Positions 1-6,492 of a DNA stretch of 8,224 bases are shown here, piece after piece. The notes below the pieces were generated by a model. The model was not told the DNA's origin. It made no database searches and was given only the letters and a program-made list of their open reading frames with translations. Source of the stretch: Parvibaculum sp. (GTDB lineage: Bacteria > Pseudomonadota > Alphaproteobacteria > Parvibaculales > Parvibaculaceae); assembly GCA_020062605.1 (NCBI GenBank), contig JAGUWA010000319.1, positions 1 to 8,224 on the forward strand, read 5' to 3'. How positions within the stretch are numbered: position 1 is the stretch's first letter; every line of letters begins with the position of its first letter. A program made the translations under genes and the position numbers.

Positions 1-41
1 CGGAGATTGCCGGACCCGTAATCGATGATCGCGATCTGCAA
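1..41 (-). CDS. hisH: Imidazole glycerol phosphate synthase subunit HisH, N-terminal fragment
   Basis: Read on the minus strand from position 41, the frame gives M(TTG)-QIAIIDYGSGNLR and then leaves the window. That is the highly conserved opening of the HisH glutamine amidotransferase, whose first beta strand is typically written (V/I)AIIDYG(S/A)GNL. HisH releases ammonia from glutamine for HisF, which makes the imidazole ring of histidine. The catalytic Cys-His-Glu triad lies outside the window. The start is TTG at 41-39, two bases after the DUF2628 stop (46-44). A GAGG Shine-Dalgarno-like run at 54-51 gives a spacing of nine bases. No in-frame ATG was found near it. The tight spacing implies co-transcription and probably translational coupling with the gene before it. 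Identity is firm although only 13 full codons are present. Confidence 0.88.
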   Translation of the reverse strand, partial: MQIAIIDYGSGNL

Positions 42-43
42 GA

Positions 44-550
44 TCAGTTTCCTCTTTTCGGCCCGGCTTCGGGAAAGAGGCCGAAAACGTCATGCGTGGC
101 TGTATTGGCCGGGGCGGGCGCGACCGCATTGCGGCGCGGCCAGACCGGCGCGGAGAGCGGTTCGACAGGCGCGACATCGAGCGGGCGGTCCCACTTCGCA
201 AAGAAGCGGCGTTCGGCTTCCTCCAGCGACGAGCCGCCGGAGATGCCGATTTCGCGGTAGCCTTTCCTCGCCAGCGTCCAGCGGCGGATGTCGTTTCCCT
301 CGAAGCCGAGGAGAAATTGCAGCGCCAGCGAACAGACCGCCGCCGCCTCGATGCCGAGACTGCGTTCCACAAGGAAGGAGACGACGGCAGTGAGGCCGAT
401 CCAGAGGGCGAGCGCGATCCAGAGCCGGTTGAAGGCAAGCCAGATCCAGGACAGCAGGAAGGCCGGGAAGGAGAAACCCTCCTTCACCAGCACAATGCCG
501 GCGCCGTCAAGCGGAGCGCCGGGAAGCTCGTGGACCGTGTAGATGCGCAT
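44..550 (-). CDS. DUF2628 domain membrane protein in the his operon
   Basis: A 168-aa protein starting MRIYTVHE. Residues about 25-60 are strongly hydrophobic and aromatic, with an SWIWLAFNRLW stretch, and form one or two membrane spans. A second hydrophobic segment lies at about 68-85. Next come a GFEGNDIRRWTL motif and an AERRFFAKW motif, which together are typical of the DUF2628 family. The C-terminal 50 residues are rich in Pro and Ala and are probably disordered. The family function is unknown. In many Rhizobiales a DUF2628 gene sits between hisB and hisH, as here; this is recalled family context. The ATG at 550 was chosen because the domain begins there. The upstream in-frame TTG at 580 would only add a short polar tail. 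A weak purine-rich GGCGGAA lies about eight bases upstream of the start. The gene reads in the same direction as hisB, 96 bases downstream of it. Confidence 0.82.
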   Translation of the reverse strand: MRIYTVHELPGAPLDGAGIVLVKEGFSFPAFLLSWIWLAFNRLWIALALWIGLTAVVSFLVERSLGIEAAAVCSLALQFLLGFEGNDIRRWTLARKGYREIGISGGSSLEEAERRFFAKWDRPLDVAPVEPLSAPVWPRRNAVAPAPANTATHDVFGLFPEAGPKRGN

Positions 551-646
551 GGGTTCGTTCCGCCCGAAATCACCAGGCAAGCGGTTTCGCTTTCGCGCCC
601 TATCTAGGACAGATCGCTCCTGAAAACCAGCGGGAAGGCCAGCAGA

Positions 647-1258
647 TCAATTGCCGAGAACGCCCTTGGTCGAGGGAATGCGGTTCGCCGCGCGCGGGTC
701 GATCTCCACCGCGTCCCGAAGCGCCCGGGCGAGGCCCTTGAAGCAGCTTTCGACGATGTGATGATTGTTGTCGCCATACATGTTTTCGATGTGCAGCGTG
801 ATGCCCGCATTCTGCGCGAAGGCCTGGAACCACTCCTTGAAGAGTTCCGTGTCCATGTCGCCGAGCTTCGGCTTGGTGAAGTTCACCTTCCAGACGAGAT
901 AGGGGCGCTGCGACACGTCGATCGAGACGCGGGTGCAGGTCTCGTCCATGGGGATCACCGCCGTCGCGTAGCGGCGGATGCCCTTGAAGTCGCCCAGCGC
1001 CCGGCGCACGGCCTCGCCGATCACGATGCCCGTATCCTCGGTCGTGTGGTGAAAATCGATGTGGAGATCGCCCTGCGCGCGGACCTTGAGGTCCATCAGC
1101 GAATGGCGCGAGAGCTGTTCGAGCATGTGGTCGAGGAAGCCGATGCCGGTATCGACGTCGTAGTCCCCATTACCGTCGAGATCGAGCGAGACGAAGACAT
1201 TGGTCTCCTTGGTCTTGCGCTCGACGGTCGCTGTGCGGCTTTCGCTTTCGATCTGCAT
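647..1258 (-). CDS. hisB: Imidazoleglycerol-phosphate dehydratase HisB
   Basis: A 203-aa monofunctional IGP dehydratase, the usual bacterial length of about 195-205. It removes water from imidazole glycerol phosphate to give imidazole acetol phosphate in histidine synthesis. It is a cytoplasmic, Mn-dependent multimer. Both family signatures are present: [14 protein letters not shown] at residues 65-78 (His70, His71, Glu74) and [14 protein letters not shown] at 161-174 (His166, His167, Glu170). These give the two duplicated metal-binding halves. It also has the conserved GFLDHML (40-46) and the C-terminal PSTKG. There is no HisB-type phosphatase domain fused to it. The start chosen is ATG 1258, because residues just after it ([12 protein letters not shown]) match the usual family N-terminus. 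An in-frame ATG at 1297 lacks a ribosome site. It is the first his gene in this cluster, followed by DUF2628 and hisH. Confidence 0.96.
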   Translation of the reverse strand: MQIESESRTATVERKTKETNVFVSLDLDGNGDYDVDTGIGFLDHMLEQLSRHSLMDLKVRAQGDLHIDFHHTTEDTGIVIGEAVRRALGDFKGIRRYATAVIPMDETCTRVSIDVSQRPYLVWKVNFTKPKLGDMDTELFKEWFQAFAQNAGITLHIENMYGDNNHHIVESCFKGLARALRDAVEIDPRAANRIPSTKGVLGN

Positions 1259-1278
1259 GATCCGGTTTCCGTTCGAGG

Positions 1279-1293
1279 GGCCCTGAGAGGGCC
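1279..1293 (-). repeat. Short hairpin in the hisB leader
   Basis: GGCCCT (1279-1284) and AGGGCC (1288-1293) are a perfect 6-base inverted repeat around a 3-base loop. It lies about 20 bases before the hisB ATG on the minus strand. In mRNA it would sit immediately upstream of the ribosome site. No T-run follows, so it is not an intrinsic terminator. A regulatory role is only a guess. Confidence 0.4.
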
Positions 1294-1320
1294 TCATTCG
1301 CGGCAGCTTTTATCAGGCGG

Positions 1321-1347
1321 GGGGCTGGCAGGCCAGCGCAAAGCCCC
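1321..1347 (-). repeat. Nested inverted repeats in the hisB leader
   Basis: GGGGCT (1321-1326) pairs with AGCCCC (1342-1347), and CTGGC (1325-1329) pairs with GCCAG (1332-1336). The two stems share bases 1325-1326, so they partly exclude each other unless the outer one shortens to four pairs. The T-run expected of a terminator is absent in both directions, and no His-rich leader peptide accompanies it. Confidence 0.35.
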
Positions 1348-1440
1348 AATACCGCACCCGATTTACCTGAAGTCCCTAATCAGATTGAATCACAAATACT
1401 TACAGGTCGTTAACCAATATTCTGGAGCACTTCTCATCCA

Positions 1441-1453
1441 ATACTTTAAGTAT
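1441..1453. promoter_or_regulatory. Perfect AT-rich palindrome, possible operator
   Basis: ATACTT-T-AAGTAT is a perfect 13-base dyad in the AT-rich core of the hisB/PPOX gap. A further ATACTT half-site stands at 1396-1401, 45 bases away. The dyad overlaps the weak hisB -10 candidate (GATACT, minus, 1454-1449). Its size and symmetry fit a dimeric repressor site, but no regulator can be named. Confidence 0.35.
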
Positions 1454-1460
1454 CTCCGAA

Positions 1461-1473
1461 TCCCGTTGCGGGA
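1461..1473. repeat. Short GC inverted repeat beside the palindrome
   Basis: TCCCG (1461-1465), a TTG loop and CGGGA (1469-1473) form a perfect 5-base stem, seven bases from the ATACTT/AAGTAT dyad. It has no T-tail on either strand and lies inside the weak hisB promoter candidate. Confidence 0.35.
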
Positions 1474-1510
1474 CAAGAGCCAAGTCATTGATTCAAATTG
1501 CAGAGGAATG

Positions 1511-1538
1511 GCCTGCCTAGTCGTCCGGATGGGCAGGC
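1511..1538. repeat. Seven-base inverted repeat upstream of the first PPOX gene
   Basis: GCCTGCC (1511-1517) and GGCAGGC (1532-1538) are exact inverted copies around a 14-base loop. No T-run follows on either strand. It could be part of a leader or an operator, or it could be chance in GC-rich DNA. Confidence 0.35.
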
Positions 1539-1628
1539 TCACAACATCTTGAAGCGGGCGGTCGCTGGCGGGAAAACCGTTTCGCCGCCATATAGAGGCT
1601 TCCCGCAGCGCCCCAGAGAGGCTCCCGC

Positions 1629-2159
1629 ATGGCCTGGCAGACCCGCATGACGCAAGACCTCGCGCAGTTCATTACCGAGCGCGACCATTTCTACATGGCG
1701 ACCGCCAATGCGGCCGGGCGGCCCTATATCCAGCACCGGGGCGGCCCGAAGGGGTTTCTCAAGCTTCTCGACGAGAAGACGCTGGGCTTTGCCGATTTCG
1801 CGGGCAACCAGCAATTCGTGACGCTCGGGCACCTTTCGGAGAACGATCAGGCTTTCCTCTTCCTGATCGACTATCCGGCGCGGCAAAGGGTGAAGATCAG
1901 GGGCCGCGCGAGAGCGGTTTCGGACGATCCGGCACTCGCCCGCTCGCTCGCGGACCCGGCCTGTCGGGGCCGGGTGGAGCGGGCGATCCTTTTCGAGATC
2001 GGCGAATGGGATGCGAACTGCCCGAGCCACATCCTGCCGCGCTGGGATGCCGCCGCCCTCACGCCCGCCTTCGACCGGCTGGAAAAGCGCATCCGCGCGC
2101 TCGAAGCTCAAGTCCGCGAGCTTGGCGGCGATCCGGGCGAATTCGAGCTGCCGGCGTAA
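1629..2159 (+). CDS. PPOX-fold flavin-binding protein, pyridoxamine 5'-phosphate oxidase-like
   Basis: A 176-aa protein resembling the pyridoxamine 5'-phosphate oxidase-like flavin-nucleotide-binding family. Visible family traits are FYMATANAAGRPYIQHRGG (21-39), GFADFAGNQQFVTLGHLSEN (53-72), a hydrophobic FLFLIDY strand (77-82), and the signature EWDANCPSHI (126-135) near the C-terminus. These belong to split-barrel FMN proteins of the PNPOx superfamily whose substrate is usually unknown. It is not authentic PdxH: it lacks that enzyme's length and C-terminal substrate motif. Residues about 147-165 (FDRLEKRIRALEAQVREL) form a short heptad helix, a likely dimer or partner contact. The protein has no signal peptide. 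The start ATG has a GAGAGG site seven bases upstream. It faces the second PPOX-fold gene tail to tail. Family assignment is good; the reaction is not known. Confidence 0.85.
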   Translation: MAWQTRMTQDLAQFITERDHFYMATANAAGRPYIQHRGGPKGFLKLLDEKTLGFADFAGNQQFVTLGHLSENDQAFLFLIDYPARQRVKIRGRARAVSDDPALARSLADPACRGRVERAILFEIGEWDANCPSHILPRWDAAALTPAFDRLEKRIRALEAQVRELGGDPGEFELPA

Positions 2160-2170
2160 GCCGGAAAACC

Positions 2171-2785
2171 CTAGTAAAGATTATCCTTCGCGTCCTTGTC
2201 GAGCCCCATATCGATCAGCTTGGCGGGCACAAGCAGCTTCATCTGGTCGCGAATGATCTGGCCGAAGCTCGGCATCCTGTCGCGCGGCACATGCTTCGAC
2301 GGATTCCAGAGGCCGGAACGCTTCAGTGCCTTGGTGCAGTGGAAGAAGACCTCCCGCACCTCGACAATCATGACGGAGCGGGGCTTTTTCCCATCCACCA
2401 CGAAGCGCTCCATCATTTCCGGATCGGTGGTCGTTTCGGCGATGCCGTTCACGCGCAGCATTTCCTCGAAGCCCGGCACGAAGAAGAGCAGCCCGACCGG
2501 CGGCGAGTGGGCGATGTTCGAAAGCGTGTCGATCAGGTTGTTGCCCGGCCGGTCCGGCATGGCGAGATGCGTGTCGTCCAGCACATGGACGAAACCCTGC
2601 TCGCCGCCACGGGGCGAGACATCGCCGAGCCCGTCCGGCCGCGACGTGCCGATGCAGAGAAAGGGGGAGAGGCCGATGAAGGTCTTCGCATGGGGGTCGA
2701 GCGCGGGGAGCACCTTGCCTCTCGTCTGGCCGGGGTCCGGATAGACGGTGCGCAATGCTTCTTCCGTATCGAGCTTGGCCGGCAT
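2171..2785 (-). CDS. FMN-binding PPOX-type flavoprotein, MSMEG_1061/DR_2398-like
   Basis: A 204-aa protein of the second PPOX-fold group, the TIGR04025-like family of about 200 aa. Motifs in order are [17 protein letters not shown] (36-52), [12 protein letters not shown] (55-66), LAMPDRPGN (74-82), [17 protein letters not shown] (98-114) and [14 protein letters not shown] (147-160). The SPRGG, PDRPGN and HC-KA-RS-LW blocks are what identify it, recalled from family knowledge. The fold binds FMN and dimerises. The substrate is unknown, with oxidoreductase or heme/F420-like cofactor handling suggested only for distant relatives. No signal peptide is seen. A GGAGAG site lies just upstream of the ATG at 2785. 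It ends 11 bases from the stop of the other PPOX-fold gene, and its start side faces hslV across 176 bases. Although both neighbours share the fold, they are too dissimilar to be a recent duplication. Confidence 0.87.
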   Translation of the reverse strand: MPAKLDTEEALRTVYPDPGQTRGKVLPALDPHAKTFIGLSPFLCIGTSRPDGLGDVSPRGGEQGFVHVLDDTHLAMPDRPGNNLIDTLSNIAHSPPVGLLFFVPGFEEMLRVNGIAETTTDPEMMERFVVDGKKPRSVMIVEVREVFFHCTKALKRSGLWNPSKHVPRDRMPSFGQIIRDQMKLLVPAKLIDMGLDKDAKDNLY

Positions 2786-2886
2786 CGAACTCTCCGGGCT
2801 GCGTAAATCGGGCTAATTGTTGCGAAAGACTATCATTTGCATGTATGTGGCGCCAGAGGCAGGCGCGCTCCGCTTCCGTCCGCGGG

Positions 2887-2920
2887 CTTGACCCTATGGC
2901 GCGAAGCGGCCACATGCTAT
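2887..2920 (+). promoter_or_regulatory. Candidate promoter for hslV-UPF0314-hslU
   Basis: CTTGAC at 2887-2892 is followed after 17 bases by CCACAT at 2910-2915, then GCTAT. The -35-like part is excellent for either the housekeeping or the heat-shock (RpoH) sigma factor of alphaproteobacteria. The -10-like CCACAT resembles the RpoH CCCCAT element, but the gap is at the long end for RpoH. The start of transcription would fall roughly 30-40 bases before the hslV ATG. hslVU is a heat-shock operon in several proteobacteria, which makes RpoH control plausible but unproven here. Confidence 0.4.
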
Positions 2921-2961
2921 CCGCAGCCTCCCGCCTCCTGACACAGCAAGACAGGAAAGAA

Positions 2962-3513
2962 ATGTCCTCGCACGATCCCATCAACTGGCACGGCACAACG
3001 ATCCTCTCCGTCCGCAAGGGGGGCAAGGTCGTGATCGCAGGCGACGGGCAGGTCTCGATGGGCGACACGATCATGAAGGGCAATGCCCGCAAGGTCCGCC
3101 CGCTCGGCAAGGGCGATGTGATCGCGGGCTTCGCGGGCGCGACGGCGGATGCGATGACGCTGTTCGAGCGGCTGGAAGCGAAGATCGAGCAGTATCCCGG
3201 CCAGCTCATGCGGGCCTGCGTGGAACTTGCCAAGGACTGGCGGACCGACCGCTATCTGCGCCGCCTGGAAGCGCTGATGATCGTCGCCGACCGCGAGGTG
3301 ACCCTCGTGCTCACCGGCAATGGCGATGTGCTGGAACCCGAAGGCGGCGTCGTCGGCATCGGCTCCGGCGGCAATTACGCACTCGCGGCCGCCCGCGCGC
3401 TTGCCGACATGGAGCTTTCGGCCGAAGAGGTGGCCCGCAAGGCGATGAAGATCGCCGCCGAAATCTGCGTCTACACGAACGACAACCTCACCGTTGAAAG
3501 CCTCGACGCGTGA
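2962..3513 (+). CDS. hslV: ATP-dependent protease peptidase subunit HslV (ClpQ)
   Basis: A 183-aa Ntn-hydrolase, the proteolytic double ring of the HslVU protease in the cytoplasm. The first 11 residues ([11 protein letters not shown]) are a propeptide removed to expose the catalytic Thr12. Numbered from that Thr, Asp17, Lys33 and Ser124 fall in the same places as in E. coli HslV, so the active site is complete. The mature part is 172 residues, close to the usual 173-175. Conserved blocks include [35 protein letters not shown] and [11 protein letters not shown] 2962 was chosen over the longer frame because AGGA at 2953-2956 precedes it and the family motif begins 11 residues later. Its TGA stop overlaps the GTG start of the UPF0314 gene. 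hslU follows after that gene. Confidence 0.97.
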   Translation: MSSHDPINWHGTTILSVRKGGKVVIAGDGQVSMGDTIMKGNARKVRPLGKGDVIAGFAGATADAMTLFERLEAKIEQYPGQLMRACVELAKDWRTDRYLRRLEALMIVADREVTLVLTGNGDVLEPEGGVVGIGSGGNYALAAARALADMELSAEEVARKAMKIAAEICVYTNDNLTVESLDA

Positions 3514-4097
3514 TCCGGCAAGACCTCGCGCGGTGGAAGCCGCCTCTCTGGCTTGTCGCCTGCATGGTCCTTCTCGTCCTGCAAGGCGCGCTGCTCTATG
3601 CGATGGGGCGGGTGCCGATCTGCGAATGCGGCACGGTGAAGCTCTGGCATGGCGTGGTGCTGAGTTCCGAGAATTCGCAGCACCTCAGCGACTGGTACAC
3701 CTTCTCGCATGTCATTCACGGCTTCCTCTTCTATGGCGGCGCTTTCCTCCTGCTTCGGCGCTACCCCGTCGGCTGGTGGCTGGCGGCCGCTCTTTTCGTC
3801 GAGGGCGCCTGGGAAGTGCTCGAAAACACACCCATGGTGATCGAGCGCTACCGTGCCGGGACGATCTCCCTCGATTATTTCGGCGACAGCATCGTCAACT
3901 CGCTCGCCGACAGTCTCGCCATGGTGCTCGGCTTTGTCATGGCCGCGCGCCTTCCCATATGGGTGGTGGTGGTCGCCGCGCTCGCCATGGAAGCGGGTGT
4001 CGCCTATGTCATCCGCGACAACCTCGCCCTTAACGTCCTGATGTTGATCTACCCCGTCGATGCCGTGCGCGAATGGCAGGCGGCAGGAGGAATGTGA
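3510..4097 (+). CDS. UPF0314 (DUF2585) integral membrane protein
   Basis: A 195-aa polytopic membrane protein recognisable as the UPF0314/DUF2585 family of rhizobia. Hydrophobic spans lie at about 12-32, 67-82, 88-104, 131-147 and 149-167, with a possible short one near 173-182. Between the first two spans are conserved-looking [12 protein letters not shown] (37-48), SSENSQH (52-58) and [12 protein letters not shown] (60-71). [11 protein letters not shown] (98-108), [10 protein letters not shown] (122-131) and [10 protein letters not shown] (167-176) follow. Function is unknown. The start is GTG at 3510, sharing four bases (GTGA) with the hslV stop; the first internal ATG, residue 19, would cut into the first span. 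No strong ribosome site precedes it, so translation is probably coupled to hslV. The stop at 4095-4097 is five bases before the hslU ATG, so the gene is inside the hslVU operon. Confidence 0.9.
   Translation: MIRQDLARWKPPLWLVACMVLLVLQGALLYAMGRVPICECGTVKLWHGVVLSSENSQHLSDWYTFSHVIHGFLFYGGAFLLLRRYPVGWWLAAALFVEGAWEVLENTPMVIERYRAGTISLDYFGDSIVNSLADSLAMVLGFVMAARLPIWVVVVAALAMEAGVAYVIRDNLALNVLMLIYPVDAVREWQAAGGM
4086..4090 (+). promoter_or_regulatory. Ribosome binding site bearing on the hslU start
   Basis: GGAGG lies inside the last codons of the UPF0314 gene. It is 12 bases from the ATG at 4103, which is longer than usual. It is only three bases from an in-frame GTG at 4094, which is too close. Family N-termini favour the ATG at 4103, but the spacing leaves a small doubt. 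Confidence 0.5.
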
Positions 4098-4102
4098 AGT
4101 CC

Positions 4103-5410
4103 ATGACCAGTTTTTCGCCGCGTGAGATCGTTTCCGAACTCGACCGCTATATCGTCGGCCAGCGCGACGCCAAGCGCGCCGTCGCCATCGCGCTCCGCAA
4201 CCGCTGGCGGCGCCAGCAATTGCCGGAGGACCTTCGCGACGAGGTGCTGCCGAAAAACATCCTGATGATCGGACCGACCGGCGTCGGCAAGACCGAAATC
4301 TCGCGCCGCCTCGCCAAGCTCGCCGAAGCGCCCTTCCTGAAGGTCGAGGCGACGAAGTTCACCGAGGTCGGCTATGTCGGCCGCGATGTCGAACAGATCA
4401 TTCGCGATCTTGTTGAAATCTCGCTGGCCATGACACGCGAGAAGAAGCGCAAGGACGTGCAGGCCAAGGCGCATCTCGCCGCCGAAGCCCGCGTGCTCGA
4501 TGCGCTGGTCGGCCAGAATGCGAGCGAGGCGACGCGCGACAGTTTCCGCAAGAAGCTTCGTGGCGGCGAACTCGACGAGAAGGAAATCGAGGTTGAGGTG
4601 CAGGATGCGGGCGGCGGCATGCCGTCCTTCGACATTCCCGGCATGCCCGGCGCGCAGGTCGGCATGATCAATCTCGGCGACATCATGGGCAAGGCTTTCG
4701 GCGGGCGCACGAAGACGCGCCGGATGCAGGTGCGCGAGAGCTATGAAGTACTGATCGCGGAGGAAAGCGACAAGCTTCTCGACCAGGAGCAGGTGACGCA
4801 GGACGCGATCCGCGCGGTCGAACAGAACGGCATCGTGTTTCTGGACGAGGTCGACAAGATCTGCGCCCGCGCCGAAAAACAGGGTGGCGATGTGAGCCGC
4901 GAGGGCGTGCAGCGCGACCTGTTGCCGCTCATCGAGGGCACGACCGTCGCGACCAAGCATGGCGCGGTCAAGACCGACCACATTCTCTTCATCGCGTCCG
5001 GTGCCTTCCACATCGCGAAGCCGTCGGACCTCCTGCCCGAACTGCAGGGGCGTCTGCCGATCCGCGTCGAACTCAAGGCACTGACGCGGGAGGATTTCCG
5101 CCGCATCCTCACCGAGCCGGAAGCGAGCCTCATCAAGCAATATGTGGCGCTGATGAAGACGGAAGAGGTCGAACTCGACTTCACCGATGACGGGATCGGC
5201 GCCATCGCCGAGATCGCGGCTTCCGTCAATTCATCGGTCGAGAATATCGGCGCGCGGCGTCTCCACACCGTCATGGAGCGTGTGCTCGACGAGGTGAGCT
5301 TCGCCGCCTCCGACCGCTCCGGCCAGACGGTGAAGATCGACGCGGCTTATGTGCACGAGCATATCGGCGACCTGACGAAGAACGCCGATCTCACGAAGTT
5401 CATTCTCTGA
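4103..5410 (+). CDS. hslU: ATP-dependent protease ATPase subunit HslU (ClpY)
   Basis: A 435-aa AAA+ unfoldase, the usual HslU length. It unfolds substrates and feeds them into the HslV chamber. Seen in order: N-terminal [17 protein letters not shown] (4-20), Walker A GPTGVGKT (57-64), pore loop GYVG (90-93), a charged intermediate I-domain at about 110-240, Walker [11 protein letters not shown] (243-252), an NIGARRLHT block near residue 382, and a C-terminus ending DLTKFIL. That last tail matches the family's DLSRFIL-type end, which inserts between HslV subunits and activates them. No key residue is missing. The I-domain has a Gly/Met/Pro-rich stretch (about 170-200, [16 protein letters not shown]), common in alphaproteobacterial HslU. 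Start choice is discussed at the ribosome site. The stop is 20 bases from the stop of the convergent oxygenase gene, with no clear terminator hairpin. Confidence 0.97.
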   Translation: MTSFSPREIVSELDRYIVGQRDAKRAVAIALRNRWRRQQLPEDLRDEVLPKNILMIGPTGVGKTEISRRLAKLAEAPFLKVEATKFTEVGYVGRDVEQIIRDLVEISLAMTREKKRKDVQAKAHLAAEARVLDALVGQNASEATRDSFRKKLRGGELDEKEIEVEVQDAGGGMPSFDIPGMPGAQVGMINLGDIMGKAFGGRTKTRRMQVRESYEVLIAEESDKLLDQEQVTQDAIRAVEQNGIVFLDEVDKICARAEKQGGDVSREGVQRDLLPLIEGTTVATKHGAVKTDHILFIASGAFHIAKPSDLLPELQGRLPIRVELKALTREDFRRILTEPEASLIKQYVALMKTEEVELDFTDDGIGAIAEIAASVNSSVENIGARRLHTVMERVLDEVSFAASDRSGQTVKIDAAYVHEHIGDLTKNADLTKFIL

Positions 5411-5430
5411 ACCTGGCTCTGAAGCTCGCG

Positions 5431-6492
5431 TCAGGCCACTTCCTTTTCGCGGCGGCCGAAGGCCGTTGCCCGATCCTCGCTCTCCGGCAGTTCAAGCTCG
5501 CCGGCGGCAACGAGCCTCTTCAGATAGTTGAAGGTGCGCATGGTCTGCGTGACGAGATGATCGCCCGCCCCATAGCTCGGATAGCGTTTCTCGCCCTCGA
5601 TGAACTGCGGCAGCGGCTCGATCAGCGTGTCGTAGTCAAGCGAACAGAAGAGCGGGAAGGAGAAACGCTCATTGGGCACGTTGCGCACGCGATGCGGCGT
5701 GGCGATGAAGCGGCCATTCGTCATCGCTTCCAGCATGTCGCCGATATTGATGACGAAGGCATTCTCGACCGGCGGTGCGTCGATCCAGTCGCCGCTTGCA
5801 TTCATCACCTGAAGGCCCGGCGCCGTCACATGAAGGATCGTGAAGCATTCGTAATCGGTGTGCGCCCCGATGCCCCATTCGGCGATAGCACGAGCAGGAT
5901 CGGCCGGGTAATGCACGAGGCGAAGCTGCGAGGGCGGCTTTGTCAGCCATTGCTCGAAATGGTCCTCCGGCAGTCCGAGTGCGAGCGCGAAGCCTTCGAA
6001 CAACGTGTGGCCGAGTGCCGTCGCCGCTTCGTAATAGGCATAGACGTCGCGCTGCATCTCAGGCAGGTCGTCCGGCCACTGGTTCGGCCCGAGCATGCGG
6101 TAGCCGAGAACGTGGTCAGGATCGTCGTCCGGCAATTCGATCGAAAGGTCGAAAGCTTCCTTCTTGTCGATCTTCGCGGGATCCGTCCCGTCGTAAAAAC
6201 CTTCCTCGCCGGTCGGCACATAGCCGCGATGGGCGCGCGAGTTACCGATATAGAGCTTCATCTTTTCGTCGAGAGGCCTGGCGAAGAATTCGGCGGCGCG
6301 CGTTTCGAGCGTCGCGATCATCTCGCGCGGGATGTTGTGGCCCGTCACATAGAGGAAGCCGACATTCCCCGCCGCATCCGCCATTTCCGCCGCGACGCGG
6401 CGCTTCGCCGCCCCGTCATCCGAGAAGAGAGGCGCGATGTCGATGACGGGAATGCTCGTGAAGGCCGTGCCCCTGGTTTCGATCTCGCTCAT
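5431..6492 (-). CDS. 2-oxoglutarate/Fe(II) oxygenase, isopenicillin N synthase-like family
   Basis: A 353-aa cytoplasmic non-haem iron oxygenase. The N-terminal IPVIDIAPLF (14-23) and GFLYVTGHNIP (45-55) mark the DIOX_N region. The catalytic jelly roll holds His211-x-Asp213 (GAHTDYECFTILH) and the distal His267 (ATPHRVRN), completing the iron facial triad. Arg276-x-Ser278 (ERFSF) is the usual 2-oxoglutarate-binding pair. YPSYGAGDHL (304-313) is a common C-terminal block. Such proteins are often annotated isopenicillin N synthase family, but few bacteria with them make penicillins; the 2-oxoglutarate binding pair suggests a hydroxylase or desaturase with unknown substrate. ATG 6492 has a GGAG site (6503-6500) seven bases upstream. 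It overlaps the stop of the 273-aa gene by ATGA. The longer upstream frame is antisense-like shadow. Confidence 0.93.
   Translation of the reverse strand: MSEIETRGTAFTSIPVIDIAPLFSDDGAAKRRVAAEMADAAGNVGFLYVTGHNIPREMIATLETRAAEFFARPLDEKMKLYIGNSRAHRGYVPTGEEGFYDGTDPAKIDKKEAFDLSIELPDDDPDHVLGYRMLGPNQWPDDLPEMQRDVYAYYEAATALGHTLFEGFALALGLPEDHFEQWLTKPPSQLRLVHYPADPARAIAEWGIGAHTDYECFTILHVTAPGLQVMNASGDWIDAPPVENAFVINIGDMLEAMTNGRFIATPHRVRNVPNERFSFPLFCSLDYDTLIEPLPQFIEGEKRYPSYGAGDHLVTQTMRTFNYLKRLVAAGELELPESEDRATAFGRREKEVA

Larger units (their letters stand above)
1259..1628. other. Divergent intergenic region between hisB and the first PPOX-fold gene
   Basis: This 370-base gap holds the start signals for hisB (leftward) and for the PPOX-fold gene at 1629 (rightward). 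Its core at about 1360-1510 is clearly richer in A and T than the flanking DNA. I see no ORF with coding character and no tRNA in it. It carries several short inverted repeats, listed separately. The only promoter-like pair I could assemble for hisB is TTGTCC (1476-1471, minus) followed after 16 bases by GATACT (1454-1449). It is weak, and would imply a leader of roughly 185 bases. For the rightward gene, CATATAGA at 1589-1596 resembles a -10 element, but no matching -35 was found. A GAGAGG ribosome site at 1616-1621 precedes the ATG at 1629. Confidence 0.6.

Noticed and set aside
551..580. Longer DUF2628 protein from TTG at 580
   Set aside because: A rare start adding a short polar segment before the family N-terminus; the ATG at 550 fits better.
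1259..1297. Longer HisB from the in-frame ATG at 1297
   Set aside because: It would add 13 residues before the usual family N-terminus and has no ribosome site.
1261..1350. Histidine attenuator with leader peptide ahead of hisB
   Set aside because: There are inverted repeats but no His-rich short ORF and no T-run after a stem, so the parts of an attenuator are missing.
758..1552. 264-aa plus-strand frame over hisB and the intergenic gap
   Set aside because: Antisense shadow of hisB; the part beyond hisB is ordinary AT-rich intergenic DNA.
1629..2159. Calling the first PPOX-fold gene pdxH
   Set aside because: Length and motifs fit the flavin-binding PNPOx-like group, not the authentic pyridoxamine 5'-phosphate oxidase.
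2181..3233. 350-aa frame on the minus strand across the second PPOX gene and hslV
   Set aside because: It is out of frame with the real PPOX protein and antisense to hslV, with no family motif.
4049..5140. 363-aa open frame antisense to hslU
   Set aside because: hslU is unambiguous on the plus strand; the antisense product is low-complexity in Leu, Ala, Asp and Arg and has no start signal.
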